A stretch of 52,595 bases of DNA from Pseudomonas fluorescens (GCF_902497895.1 NZ_CABVHQ010000042.1:1-52595); one strand, 5' to 3'; shown: positions 31,749-41,404, numbered from the stretch's first letter. Notes: a model not told the origin generated them from the letters alone. Made by a program: numbers and translations.

Positions 31749-33884
31749 ATGGCTGTAATCAATGGGACCGCACAAAGCGACTTTATATTTGCCAACCCGG
31801 AGGCCGATCAGATCTTCGGCCTTGGTGGCGACGACTTTATCCTGGGTGAAGGAGGTAACGACACAATAGAAGGTGGTGACGGCAACGATGATATCTCCGG
31901 TGGTGACGGCGACGACCTGCTTCGCGGTGGCATCGGACTCGACAGTCTCACGGGCAATGCCGGTGCAGATACGCTGACCGGTGGCGCGGATAATGACACT
32001 TTCAGCTGGTTTGTCGGCAGTGGCTCGGACTCCACTTCCCTGGCCCGCGACACGGTGACCGACTTCCAGGGCGCTGGCGTTGCTGGTGGTGACACCCTGG
32101 TCCTCTCCGCGAGCAACCGGCTGGTTTTCGAGGGGGCTCGCACCACGGTACCTACGCTGGGCGCTGCGCTCGGTTTCGGCGGCAACGGCTTCACCGAGGT
32201 CTTCTATGTCGCAGGTGCCGCCAGCACGTTGCTGTTCGCGGACTCCAACGACAACGGCGTGTTTGACGCCACGGACTTCTCCGTACAACTGACGGGTCGG
32301 CACAACCTCGTAAAAGCCGATTTCGGCACCACGCCCTTTGTCCTGCGTGGCACCGAAGGCAATGACGTGATCAACGGCACCGCAGAGGTCGACAGGATCT
32401 TCGCGCTCGGTGGAAACGATGTGATTAACGCTGGTAACGGCAATGACATCGTCGACGGCGGCGCCGGCAACGACATCCTCAACGGTGGCGCGGGCAACGA
32501 TCTGCTGACCGGTGGGCTCGGCAATGACATCCTGAACGGTGGCGACGACCGCGATAGCATCACGGGCAACGACGGCGCCGACATCATTGACGGTGGTGCC
32601 GGTAATGACCCGCTGCTTGCCGGCGGCAACGGCAATGACATAGTGAGTGGCGGTGCAGGCAACGACACGCTAGACGGCGATGCCGGTAACGACCAGCTGT
32701 TCGGCGGGGTCGGTAACGATGACCTGTTCGGCGAAGACGGCAACGACCAGATGTTTGGCGAGGACGGCAACGACGAACTGTTCGGCGATGCCGGCAACGA
32801 CCAGTTGTTCGGCGGCAATGGTGACGACGTGCTCGAAGGCGACGCCGGGGCAGACCAGTTGAACGGCGGCGCCGGCGATGACGAGTTCGAGTTCTTCCTC
32901 GGCTCGTTCAACCCGAACTCACCCTTCGCGACCTTCGATACGGTCCAGGACTTCCAGGGCGCAGGTGTGGCCGGGGGCGATACGATCGAACTGGTCGATG
33001 AGTTCGTATTTCGTGGTCAGGTCACGCTCAATCCACAGCTTGGCGCGGTACTGGTCGGCGGTGGCAACGGCATCACCGACCTGCTCTACACGGTCCGCCA
33101 GGGCAATACCTGGCTGATAGCGGACGAGGATGACAACGGCCGGCTCGACAGCACCGACTTCACGGTGAAGTTCCTCGGCGTCAAGAACTTCACGGTGGAC
33201 GATTTCGGTAACAATACCGTCTTCGTCACGGCTGGCACCGATGGAAACGACATCATCGTCGGCACCGATGGGGACGATAAAATCTTCGGCCTCGGCGGCA
33301 ACGACCAGTTGTTCGGCCAGGCGGGCGAGGACCTGCTCGATGGCGGTACCGGTGATGACGTGCTGCTGAGCGGCACTGGCCTGGATAATCTGTTCGGCGG
33401 CGAGGGTAACGACACGCTCACCATCGAGGATTTCGGCAGTGCCTTCGGCGGTGCCGGGAACGACTTGGTGATCGGCAGCAGCGCCGAGTTCGCTTTCCAG
33501 ACGACCCTTGAGGGGAATGAAGGCAACGACACACTGCAGTCCGGCAGTGCTGGCGCCTTCATGATTGGTGGCACGGGGGAAGACCTGCTGGTGGGCAGTG
33601 CGGCGGATGACTTCATGGTCGGCAGCGTCCAGTTCGAACCCGGCCTCGATGCGGACAGGTTCCAGTTCGGTGCCCTCTGGGGAACGGACACTATCGCCGA
33701 CTTCGAGGACGGCACTGACCTGATCGACCTGAGCACCAGCGGTTTGGCCTTCGCGAATCTCACCGTTGGAGAACAGTTCGGCGAGGCTGTCATTAGCGTC
33801 ACTGGCCAGCCGGGTGTGGGAAGCATAACCTTGATCGGCGTCCCACAGGCCGCCATCACCGAGGCGGACTTCGCCTTTACCTAA
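31749..33884 (+). CDS. RTX calcium-binding repeat protein, probably type I secreted
   Basis: 711 residues from ATG at 31749, GGGAGGG upstream; the longer frame is rejected. Three blocks of GGxGxDxxx nonapeptides (~20-90, ~200-380, ~495-570), with weaker copies to ~640, form calcium-bound parallel beta-rolls. Between them are two copies of a ~115-residue module (~100-215 and ~397-510) starting DFQGAGVAGGDT and holding an EF-hand-like loop: DSNDNGVFDATDF and DEDDNGRLDSTDF. No catalytic domain is visible. The C-terminus AAITEADFAFT, without a signal peptide, fits a type I secretion signal. No membrane-fusion or TolC gene adjoins. Possible adhesin or matrix protein (inference). Confidence 0.85.
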   Translation: MAVINGTAQSDFIFANPEADQIFGLGGDDFILGEGGNDTIEGGDGNDDISGGDGDDLLRGGIGLDSLTGNAGADTLTGGADNDTFSWFVGSGSDSTSLARDTVTDFQGAGVAGGDTLVLSASNRLVFEGARTTVPTLGAALGFGGNGFTEVFYVAGAASTLLFADSNDNGVFDATDFSVQLTGRHNLVKADFGTTPFVLRGTEGNDVINGTAEVDRIFALGGNDVINAGNGNDIVDGGAGNDILNGGAGNDLLTGGLGNDILNGGDDRDSITGNDGADIIDGGAGNDPLLAGGNGNDIVSGGAGNDTLDGDAGNDQLFGGVGNDDLFGEDGNDQMFGEDGNDELFGDAGNDQLFGGNGDDVLEGDAGADQLNGGAGDDEFEFFLGSFNPNSPFATFDTVQDFQGAGVAGGDTIELVDEFVFRGQVTLNPQLGAVLVGGGNGITDLLYTVRQGNTWLIADEDDNGRLDSTDFTVKFLGVKNFTVDDFGNNTVFVTAGTDGNDIIVGTDGDDKIFGLGGNDQLFGQAGEDLLDGGTGDDVLLSGTGLDNLFGGEGNDTLTIEDFGSAFGGAGNDLVIGSSAEFAFQTTLEGNEGNDTLQSGSAGAFMIGGTGEDLLVGSAADDFMVGSVQFEPGLDADRFQFGALWGTDTIADFEDGTDLIDLSTSGLAFANLTVGEQFGEAVISVTGQPGVGSITLIGVPQAAITEADFAFT

Positions 33885-33893
33885 GTGATCGGC

Positions 33894-33926
33894 GCATGCT
33901 CACGCCCGGTGATGGCGTGAGCATGC
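33894..33926. terminator. Strong hairpin after the RTX gene
   Basis: GCATGCTCACGCC and GGCGTGAGCATGC form a perfect 13-bp stem with a 7-base loop, ten bases after the stop. No T-run follows, so termination may be partial or rely on Rho. Confidence 0.6.
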
Positions 33927-33980
33927 AGAGGAAAAGGGGACTGATTTATTTTCTTGCTGCGAATGCCAGCTTTGGCTCCA

Positions 33981-34136
33981 GGCTGTGTGAAAACTTCCCG
34001 ATGAAATTCAAGGTTCGCGTTGCTACGCGAAATCATTGGAGTTTGACCAAGTTGGATTGCTCAGAATTTGCGAGGTAACGCCAAAATTGATCAGCAAACC
34101 ATCAGTGCTGGGTATTTAAAACGTTTTCACACAGCC
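33981..34136. mobile_element. MITE-like element with 14-bp perfect inverted ends
   Basis: GGCTGTGTGAAAAC (33981-33994) is repeated in reverse complement at 34123-34136, with no coding content between. The ends recall those of an insertion-sequence group often seen in pseudomonads (IS1182-like, from memory). It lies between the RTX gene and the ABC exporter gene. Confidence 0.7.
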
Positions 34137-34216
34137 CCGGTCGACTGCTGCCGGCCGTGACTGGCCTGAGTCGACCCAAAGCAGCCGCTTGCAGATCATC
34201 CTCGGGCCGTTCACGC

Positions 34217-36076
34217 TCATACCTGATCCATAGCCTCGGTCACCCCCCGATCCTCACCCAGGAACCCGCCACTCTGATGGTGCCACAGCCGCGCATAGAT
34301 GCCGTTCTTAGCGAGCAATTCGGTGTGGGTGCCCTGTTCGATGATGCGTCCATCATCCATGATAATAAGTCGATCCATTGCCGCAATCGTGGACAACCGA
34401 TGGGCGATGGCGATTACGGTTTTGCCCTGCATCATTTTATCGAGGCTTTCCTGAATGGCCACTTCGACTTCCGAATCCAGCGCACTGGTAGCCTCGTCAA
34501 GTAGCAGGATCGGGGCGTTCTTGAGCATCACTCGGGCAATCGCGACGCGCTGGCGCTGGCCGCCCGAAAGCTTGATGCCGCGCTCGCCCACCAAGGTGTT
34601 GTAGCCGCAGTGACCTTGCCGGTCGCTCAGTTGACTGATGAACTCATCGGCCTGGGCATTGGCCGCGGCACTGCGGATTTGTGCGTCGCTTGCATCGGGT
34701 CGGCCGTAGGCGATGTTGTCGCGAATGGAACGGTGCAGCAGGGAAGTATCCTGGGTGACCATGCCGATGGCGCTGCGCAGGCTGTCTTGCGTCACGTGCG
34801 CAATGTCTTGCCCGTCAATGCGAATCTGCCCCCTGTCGACATCATAGAAGCGCAGCAGCAAGTTGATGAGCGTGGATTTGCCCGCGCCGGAGCGGCCTAC
34901 CAGGCCGATTTTTTCGCCCGGGCGAATGTTCAGGCTCAGGCCATCGAGCACCTGGCGTTCGCCATTGTAGTTGAAGCTCACATTGTCGAAGGTTACCGCC
35001 CCGCCGGAGGTCACCAGGACGCCCGCGTCCGGCGCATCCTGCACCTTTGGGCCGCGGGTAAGGGTTGCCATGCCATCCTGCACGGTGCCGATGCTCTCGA
35101 ACAACGAGGTCATTTGCCACATGATCCAGTGCGACATGCCGTTGATACGCAACGCCATGGCGGTAATCGCCGCCACGGCACCTGTGCCGACTTCGCCCAG
35201 GTGCCACAGCCAAAGCGTATAACCGCCTGCTGCCATGATCAACGCCACCACCAACGCTTGGTTGACGATCTCGAATTGGCTGACCAGGCGCATCTGACGA
35301 AAGCCGGTCTGCTTGAAATCCTCCATGGCCGCGCGCGCGAAGTGCGCTTCACGATTGGAATGGGAGAACAGCTTCACTGTCGTGATGTTGGTGTAGGCGT
35401 CTGAGATACGTCCGGTCATCGAGGAGCGCGCATGGGCCTGTTCCTGTCCGACTTTCCCCAGGCGGGGCACGAAGTAGAGCATGGCCAGCCCGAACAACAC
35501 GATCCAGGCAACGAAAGGCAGCATCAGTTTCAGTGCGAAGCCGCCGGCCAGTACGATGATCGCGATGAAATACACCCCGATTCCGGGTGCGATCTCGATA
35601 AGGGTGAACAGCACGTCGCGCACGGCCAGCGCAGTCTGCATCACCTTGGTGGTGACCCGGCCGGAGAACTCATCGGAAAAGAACGAAAGGCTTTGCCGCA
35701 GCATCAGGCGGTGGAAGTCCCAACGCAGCCGCAACGGCAGATTGATCGCCAATATCTGGTGCTGCACCATGGTCCGCAACGCCACCAGCCCGATGCTGGT
35801 AAGCATTACGATGCCCATGCCCCACAACACGCGACTTTCCTGCGCAGCCGCATCACCACCTGCCTGCCAGGTCGAGAGCAGATCCACGACCTGACCGAGG
35901 AAAGAAAACAACCAGGCTTCGTAGATCGACACACCGGCACTGAGCAGCGCAAACGCAATAATATAGCCGCGGGCGCCCCGTGTGCATGCCCAAAGGAACC
36001 GAGCCAGGCCTTCGGGTGGCGGTTGTACCTCGTCGGGCGGGAAGGGGTCGAGTTTTTGTTCAAATGCGCGAAGCAT
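34217..36076 (-). CDS. ABC exporter with fused membrane and ATPase domains
   Basis: 619 residues from ATG at 36076, GGAGA upstream. Half-transporter of the MsbA/multidrug type: six membrane helices between ~35 and ~330, then an ATPase domain ~355-600 with Walker A GRSGAGKST (394-402), signature LSGGQRQR (~503-510), Walker B ILLLDEAT (~523-530) and the switch His in AIAHRLST. It works as a homodimer exporting lipid or drug-like molecules. There is no N-terminal peptidase domain and no fusion or outer-membrane partner, so I do not link it to the neighbouring RTX protein. Confidence 0.92.
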   Translation of the reverse strand: MLRAFEQKLDPFPPDEVQPPPEGLARFLWACTRGARGYIIAFALLSAGVSIYEAWLFSFLGQVVDLLSTWQAGGDAAAQESRVLWGMGIVMLTSIGLVALRTMVQHQILAINLPLRLRWDFHRLMLRQSLSFFSDEFSGRVTTKVMQTALAVRDVLFTLIEIAPGIGVYFIAIIVLAGGFALKLMLPFVAWIVLFGLAMLYFVPRLGKVGQEQAHARSSMTGRISDAYTNITTVKLFSHSNREAHFARAAMEDFKQTGFRQMRLVSQFEIVNQALVVALIMAAGGYTLWLWHLGEVGTGAVAAITAMALRINGMSHWIMWQMTSLFESIGTVQDGMATLTRGPKVQDAPDAGVLVTSGGAVTFDNVSFNYNGERQVLDGLSLNIRPGEKIGLVGRSGAGKSTLINLLLRFYDVDRGQIRIDGQDIAHVTQDSLRSAIGMVTQDTSLLHRSIRDNIAYGRPDASDAQIRSAAANAQADEFISQLSDRQGHCGYNTLVGERGIKLSGGQRQRVAIARVMLKNAPILLLDEATSALDSEVEVAIQESLDKMMQGKTVIAIAHRLSTIAAMDRLIIMDDGRIIEQGTHTELLAKNGIYARLWHHQSGGFLGEDRGVTEAMDQV

Positions 36077-36425
36077 GGTGGTCTCCGGAACGATCAAGTT
36101 AAGGAGATTCTGCCATTTAAAGGTTACTTTGAGGGTTATGTGGAGTGGCGGGTATGGCTCTATTGGCATGTTGCCCTGGAAGTTGGGTTGCCGAGTGGGG
36201 GAACTCAGACATTCGGCGGGGCCAAGACGGGGCGGTCTCGGAGCGCCGCTCTCGACCCATTTCAGCCGTTCGCTACCGTTGCAGCGCTCGGTCGTTGTGG
36301 CCAGGGAGCGGACGGTCGAGAGGAATCGCGTACGGAAAAACGTAGTTGTCTACGACCAACAGTTGAGCGTCTATGCTTGGCTTACCGATCTCGTACCTTT
36401 GCAGCGCTCTGCTGGGAGGCAATCA
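36077..36425. other. Intergenic region, no recognised feature
   Basis: 349 bases between the divergent ABC-exporter and AI-2E family genes. A long frame runs through it in phase with the permease, but its translation is arginine- and serine-rich without membrane helices, so I take it as non-coding. It presumably holds both promoters. Confidence 0.4.
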
Positions 36426-37511
36426 ATGACGCCCGCGCCCATCTCCGAGAAGGCATTTTCCCGTGGTCTGCTCGATGTACTGATTCGCGCCGGGCTAATC
36501 GCCGTTCTGGTGATTTTTTGCTTCCAGATCTTCCACCCGTTCCTTCACCTGATGCTTTGGTCGCTGATCCTGGCGATCACCCTCTACCCACTGCAAGGCC
36601 GGCTCAAGGGTATGCTGGGTAACAACGAGGGGCGCTCCGCGACGCTGATCGTGCTGATCGCCATCGGCATACTCATGGTACCGATCTACCTGTTGGGCAC
36701 CTCGATTGCTGACTCGGTGGGGCATGTGATGACCATGCTCAAAAGCGGCAGTATCCATATTCCTCCACCGGCCGATTCGGTAGCCGATTGGCCGTTGGTG
36801 GGCAAGCCTCTGTATGGCTTCTGGTTGCAAGCCACCACCGATCTGTCGGAACTGATGCACAAGTTCATCCCGCAGATCAAAGGGATCAGCCTGACCCTGT
36901 TGAGCAAACTCGCCGGGGTCAGCATGGGTTTGATCAGCTTCATCTTCGCCCTGATCATCGCCGGTATCTTCATGGCCTATGGCGAGGGTGGCAGCCGCAG
37001 TGCGGTGCAGATCGCTTCGCGCATCCACGGTCCGGTCAAGGGGCCGCAATTCGCCGGACTGTGCACCGCCACTATCCGTGCCGTAGCGCTGGGGGTGGTC
37101 GGCATCGCCTTTATCCAGATGCTGCTGGTGGGCACTGGCTTCGTGCTCAAGGGAATCCCCGGCGCCGGACTGCTGGCCCTGGCGGTGTTGCTGCTCGGGA
37201 TCATGCAGTTACCGGCGACCCTGATTACCCTGCCGGTGATTGTCTTTGTTTTTGCCACCGAGGGTGCCAGTACGGCGACCATTGTGTTCGCCATCTATGT
37301 GTTCGTTGCCGGCCTGGTGGATAACGTACTCAAGCCACTGCTGTTGGGGCGCGGTGTCGATGTGCCGATGCCGGTGGTGTTGATCGGGGCGCTGGGGGGC
37401 ATGGTCACCAGCGGCATCCTCGGTCTGTTTATCGGCCCGGTGGTGCTTGCGGTCGGCTATCAGCTGTTCTGGCAGTGGGTGCAGGACCAGCCCGCAAGCC
37501 AGCGCGCCTGA
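36426..37511 (+). CDS. AI-2E family transporter (TqsA/PerM-like)
   Basis: 361 residues from ATG at 36426 with GGGAGG six bases before. Inner-membrane protein of PF01594. About eight hydrophobic helices: two near the N-terminus (~15-50), one ~62-82, a polar region ~85-165 with LMHKFIPQIKGISLTLL, then helices ~165-190, and a bundle from ~210 to 345 with the family motifs GIPGAGLLALAVLLLG and VDNVLKPLLLGRG. Members export small signals (AI-2 in E. coli TqsA) or act as Na+/H+ antiporters; the substrate here is unknown. Monocistronic. Confidence 0.9.
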   Translation: MTPAPISEKAFSRGLLDVLIRAGLIAVLVIFCFQIFHPFLHLMLWSLILAITLYPLQGRLKGMLGNNEGRSATLIVLIAIGILMVPIYLLGTSIADSVGHVMTMLKSGSIHIPPPADSVADWPLVGKPLYGFWLQATTDLSELMHKFIPQIKGISLTLLSKLAGVSMGLISFIFALIIAGIFMAYGEGGSRSAVQIASRIHGPVKGPQFAGLCTATIRAVALGVVGIAFIQMLLVGTGFVLKGIPGAGLLALAVLLLGIMQLPATLITLPVIVFVFATEGASTATIVFAIYVFVAGLVDNVLKPLLLGRGVDVPMPVVLIGALGGMVTSGILGLFIGPVVLAVGYQLFWQWVQDQPASQRA

Positions 37512-37687
37512 CGACCAGCCGAAGACCTGACCGGCCTATGTTTCTATCATTTCGCCCAGGCCGGCTACTCCTGATGGGAGGGCTGGACCTCGGCTTTCAA
37601 TCATCGTTGCCCTGAATGCCAGCCTAACGGTCAATTTGCTCGATCAACGCCGCCCCGTGCGGCAGTCCACCTGTTGAGGAGGTCCTC

Positions 37688-38137
37688 ATGCTGCTCAATC
37701 TAATGGCTGGCCTCCCGGTGACTTTGTTCTGTTTGTTAATGCAGGCCATTTTCGTGACCATATGCCTGCGTTATTACGTGCGATTCAGGCACGTCCAACC
37801 AGGTCAAGCATCACATCTGCTGAATATCCTAATGTTGTCTATGGTGATGTTACTAATGTTGCTTAGTAACTTCATGCAGATTGCCATCTGGGCAGCGCTG
37901 TTCATGTTTCTCGATGAGTTCGACAACTTCGCCGCTGCGCTGTATCACTCAGGGGTCAACTTCGCCACGCTGGGCTACGGCGATATCATTATGTCCACAC
38001 GCTGGCGTCTGCTCGGACCACTAGAAGCGGCCAACGGTATCCTGATGTTTGGTGTCTCCACCTCGGTGATGACAGCTGCGGTGATGGATGTCATAAAACA
38101 CAACATGGACAGGTTACAACATCGCGAACGTCCATAG
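37688..38137 (+). CDS. Two-TM potassium-channel-like protein
   Basis: 149 residues, ATG at 37688 with GGAGG upstream. Membrane protein of the ion-channel-2 type (PF07885): helices ~8-28, ~43-75 (LLNILMLSMVMLLMLL...) and ~110-135; the pore loop has TLGYGD (94-99), the K+ selectivity-filter signature, after YHSGVNFA. It would assemble as a tetramer. There is no regulatory (RCK) domain, so gating is unclear. The 3' flank holds a group II intron remnant and the end of a second gene of the same kind. Confidence 0.88.
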   Translation: MLLNLMAGLPVTLFCLLMQAIFVTICLRYYVRFRHVQPGQASHLLNILMLSMVMLLMLLSNFMQIAIWAALFMFLDEFDNFAAALYHSGVNFATLGYGDIIMSTRWRLLGPLEAANGILMFGVSTSVMTAAVMDVIKHNMDRLQHRERP

Positions 38138-38344
38138 GCGAGACAGGGAAAAGCTGTAATCGGCCTAGAAACAGTCACTCATCAAAGTATCAGCGTTGAC
38201 TGGATTGAGGGTTTTTTTGGGACCTAGTACTTGTGATGAGCGGTGGAACTCGGGAGCACCCCATATGAATCAGGCGCTGACGAAGAAACTATGGGATCGA
38301 CTCGGGCTGGTCTCAATACTGGACACGATAACCCGGCTGAGCCG

Positions 38345-38425
38345 CTTAACCTGAACCGCCGTATACCGAACCGTACGTACGGTGGTGTGAAAGGACGGCG
38401 GATATAAATTCGCCTCCTACTCGAT
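38345..38425 (+). mobile_element. Group II intron 3' remnant (domains V-VI)
   Basis: ACCGCCGT (38355-38362) pairs with ACGGTGGT (38379-38386), with a GAAC loop and CGT bulge between, the shape of the catalytic domain V of bacterial group II introns. One upper-stem pair is broken (TACC facing CGTA). After it GGACGGCGG and CGCCTCCT flank a small loop as in domain VI, and the sequence ends CTACTCGAT, like intron 3' ends (AY). No reverse-transcriptase ORF is found upstream, so most of the intron has been lost. Confidence 0.65.
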
Positions 38426-38541
38426 CCTGTAGAAAAGCATGTCCGCGCTGGCGATCAACTACCAACCCATGACCACGATGTACTTTGGCCCGAGTTGTGA
38501 GCTTAAGCGTCCACATAGGAGTGCCTGCAAATAAGAATCCA

Positions 38542-38682
38542 TCAGGACTTGTGATTGTCGTTGGTTTTCGTGTGAGCCAGTTGATAAATGTGATTAACCA
38601 TCGCGAAGAAGATGCCTGTGGATAAACCGTACATGAGGATCCCGGTCACGCCCTCAATTGGCGCGAACAACCGCCATGGCTT
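38542..38682 (-). pseudogene. C-terminal fragment of a second ion-channel gene
   Basis: On the minus strand 46 codons read PWRLFAPIEGVTGILMYGLS, then TGIFFAMVNHIYQLAHTKTN and DNHKS with a TGA stop. This parallels the C-terminus of the channel at 37688-38137 (WRLLGPLEAANGILMFGVST). The pore loop and the first helices are missing, and the frame upstream shows no channel similarity. The rest may have been removed by the same event that left the intron remnant. Confidence 0.7.
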
Positions 38683-38835
38683 TATGGCCCAGACACCCAA
38701 CAGTTGCAGCAATGGAGGTGTCGCTTCAATCTAGTCGATTGACGGCAAGGCAACTAGGACGCGTGAAAGTCGTCGACCTTCGGAAAGCATCCTTCGCTCC
38801 CCTTGAACGCCATTTTCTCGAAAGGAGGACTGCAG

Positions 38836-38958
38836 GTGACAGCCATCCAACCGCGCCTTGGGGGGCGTACAACCCCAACATTTCGAGCACACCATGTCGG
38901 ACTCGAAGGGCATGAATCGCTCGGGTGGTTTCCACTGAGAATGCCGGCATCTGGATAG
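38836..38958 (+). CDS. Possible 40-residue ORF
   Basis: GTG at 38836 preceded by AAAGGAGG seven bases upstream; reads TAIQPRLGGRTTPTFRAHHV and GLEGHESLGWFPLRMPASG. The SD is excellent but the composition is not distinctive and I know no relative. The region around it (38683-39221) has otherwise nothing recognisable. Confidence 0.2.
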   Translation: MTAIQPRLGGRTTPTFRAHHVGLEGHESLGWFPLRMPASG

Positions 38959-39221
38959 ATTTGAGAGCATCGTGCGTCTTCGTTCACCCATGCAAAAAAC
39001 GACCTAGACTTAAATTCAGCTACGAAGATCAACGAGTCCAGGAAGACTGGTACCTGCGGTCGTTGCAGTAAAAAAAAAGCAGTTTCGCGCACATACGTCA
39101 CTGGTTGAGCAAACCGTGGTCAGTGTCAGCCAAGGATGGTCTCAGCGGCGACAAACTGGGAGGCTTCCTTGTGGAATTTTCTGGTTAGCATCAAAACGGT
39201 GAATTCCTGGAAGAAACTCCG

Positions 39222-41184
39222 GTGAGTGACTCATGGAAAGCTTTTTTCGCGCCGACACCCTTGGCGCTAAAGTTCGCAATCAAGACACTTCTCGCCGCGG
39301 AACTGGCGCTTTGGCTGGCGTTTCGTTTCGATTTGCAGGAGCCGCTTGATGACCGTCTTCATCGTGTCCCAGCCTTTGTCAGGGATGGTGGTGTCGAAAA
39401 GCATCTTCCGCTTGGCAGGCACGTTGGTTGGCGCCGTCATGTCGGTGTTGATAACGGGTCTGTTCGCGCAGACCCCTTGGCTCTTTCTGCTGGCGATTTC
39501 TCTATGGTTGGGGCTGTGTACCGTCGCCTCGACCAGCCTGCATAACTTCGTTTCCTATGCCTTCGTGCTATCCGGCTATACCGTGGCGATTATTGGTTTA
39601 CCGACGCTCAACCAGCCGCTGCATGTGTTCGATCAAGCCGTTGCCCGCGCCACTGAAATCAGTCTGGGAATTATCTGCGCATCATTGTTCAGCGCTTTGA
39701 TCTGGCCGCAGCGGGTTGAACAAAATCTTGAAAAACAAGCACGCATGACCTGGCTGGCCAGCATGCAGGCCGCAAAGATAGAAATCAGCACCGCAGTACG
39801 CGAAACCAAAACCTTGCTTGCTGCGCTGAGTAAGATTGTCGCGACGGATGTGCTGCGCGACCATGTTCGGTTCGAAGGTTTTCGTGGACGCCATCGCGCG
39901 CGGGTGTTGCGCGTGCTATCGCGCGAGTTGCTTGGCCTGTTGCGCACGGCACGGGGCGTGGCGCTTCAGCGTAATCTGCTATCAACTGAAGATATTCAGC
40001 GCTTGCAACCTTGCCTTGAGCAGGTCGCCGAGCAGCTTGAGCAACCAAACGCTGTCGCGATTTCAATCCTGCGCGATCGCTTGGCGCAAGCTTCGGCGCA
40101 AGAACAGCGCTCCAACGTCGTGCGGTGTTGTCTGGACCGCTGTTCAGCACTGCTGCTCAACTCCACAAGGGCTGAGCAATCAATGTCGGCGGTTACCAGC
40201 GGCGAGAGGGTCGCTGGTGATCCGGGTACTTTATCCTGGCACCGAGATGGGATGCAGTCTCTGTTCTATGGTTTGCGCAGCACCTTGGTTGTGCTTGGGC
40301 TTTCGGCCTTTTGGTATGCCAGCGCTTGGCCATCCGCAATTGGGGCAATCGTGCTATCGGCCGTTCTCTGTAGCTTGTTCGCCAACCGCGAGAATGGGGC
40401 TGCCATCGCCATGGGTATGGTCCGCGGCTTCCTCTATGCAATCCCGGTTGCGGCTATCGTTACACAATGGATGTTGCCTGAATGGAGTGGTTTTCCACTG
40501 CTCTGTCTAGCCCTCGGTGTGCCGTTATTCCTTGGTGCGTTGGGGGTAGCCGAACCACGTCTGACGCCAACGCCCACGGCGTTTGTCATGCAGTTCATTA
40601 TTCTGGTGTCGCCGAGCAATCAGATGCATTACGACTTCTCCGCATTACTCAATTCGGCAGTAGGGTCACTGGTAGGGGGATGCTTCGCGGTGCTCGTCTT
40701 TCGTTTGTTAACCCTGCCATCGGGCTGGTTTAACCGACGACTGCTCAACTCGGTCTGTAATGATCTCGCTCGACTGACACGCTATCCCTTGGCACAGGCT
40801 GACAACTGGTTCGGTGGGCGCATGGCGGATCGCCTGCTACGTTTGGCTCAACTATCACCTGGAGGTGATTCGAAACATTGGAATGATGGACTATTGGCTA
40901 TGGATCTGGGTAATGAGTTGATTCAGTTACGTACTTGCTTGAACGATGCAGACAGCAGTTTGCGTAACGAGTGTGACTGGTTCCTGGCACAGCTTGGCCA
41001 GCTGTTCGCATTCGGCCCGGTCCCTAAAAGCGCTCTTCTATTAAGCGACCTGAGTCAGCATCTCAACAAGGCATTGCAGCGCACCCATTCGCAAGCCTCG
41101 CAACTGGCGCAAGCATCATTGGTTGAAATTCAGACACTCTGGAAGCATTGGTGCCAGCGGGAGGACGAATGTGGGATTGCATGA
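39222..41184 (+). pseudogene. FUSC-family (AaeB-like) efflux permease with an N-terminal frameshift
   Basis: GTG at 39222 opens MSDSWKAFFAPTPLALKFAI and KTLLAAELALWLAFRFDLQEP; similarity then moves to another frame from ATG 39349 (MTVFIVSQPLSGMVVSKS) and runs to 41184. In normal proteins these join as ...PYWAMMTVFIVSQP, so a few bases around 39340-39346 seem deleted. The rest (~612 residues) is complete: two membrane bundles (~10-125 and ~300-450 of the second frame) and soluble helical parts, the AaeB/PET architecture exporting aromatic acids. It may be inactive, or start at 39349 lacking helix 1. Operon with the next two genes. Confidence 0.8.
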
Positions 41185-41377
41185 GTGGTCATGGGGCGGA
41201 GTGTATCTCAGTCCTCTGTTGGTCTACGCGGTTCTGGCACTCGGCCTGACCTTCGGCGTGTTCTGGCTGCTGGAGTTCACGCCTATATGGCGATGGGTCT
41301 GGCACGATGCGTTATTTGAGTGCGCGGTGTTCATATTGATCTTCGTGACAATCACCTGGACCCTCTCAGGTTCGTAG
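41171..41377 (+). CDS. DUF1656 small membrane protein (AaeX-like)
   Basis: 68 residues from GTG at 41171, GGAGG six bases upstream, overlapping the end of the FUSC gene. N-terminal EWSWGGVYLSPLLVYAVLAL then a second helix with ALFECAVFILIFVTITWTL: two membrane helices and the DUF1656 pattern. This family is encoded between FUSC-type permeases and membrane-fusion proteins in aae-like efflux operons. Precise role unknown. Confidence 0.88.
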   Translation: MGLHEWSWGGVYLSPLLVYAVLALGLTFGVFWLLEFTPIWRWVWHDALFECAVFILIFVTITWTLSGS

Positions 41378-41404
41378 AGTGTGTAGGGCATAAAGAGAAA
41401 AACT

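Noticed and set aside
32204..33859. Long minus-strand ORFs rich in Ser and Pro across the RTX gene
   Set aside because: They are the antisense reading of the GGxGxD repeats, a known artefact of such genes.
34217..36076. ABC exporter as the type I secretion ATPase of the RTX protein
   Set aside because: No peptidase-like N-terminal domain, opposite strand, no fusion-protein or TolC gene adjacent; more like MsbA/multidrug exporters.
34610..36622. Long plus-strand ORFs opposite the ABC exporter
   Set aside because: His/Gln/Arg-rich antisense translations without SD; shadows of the exporter gene.
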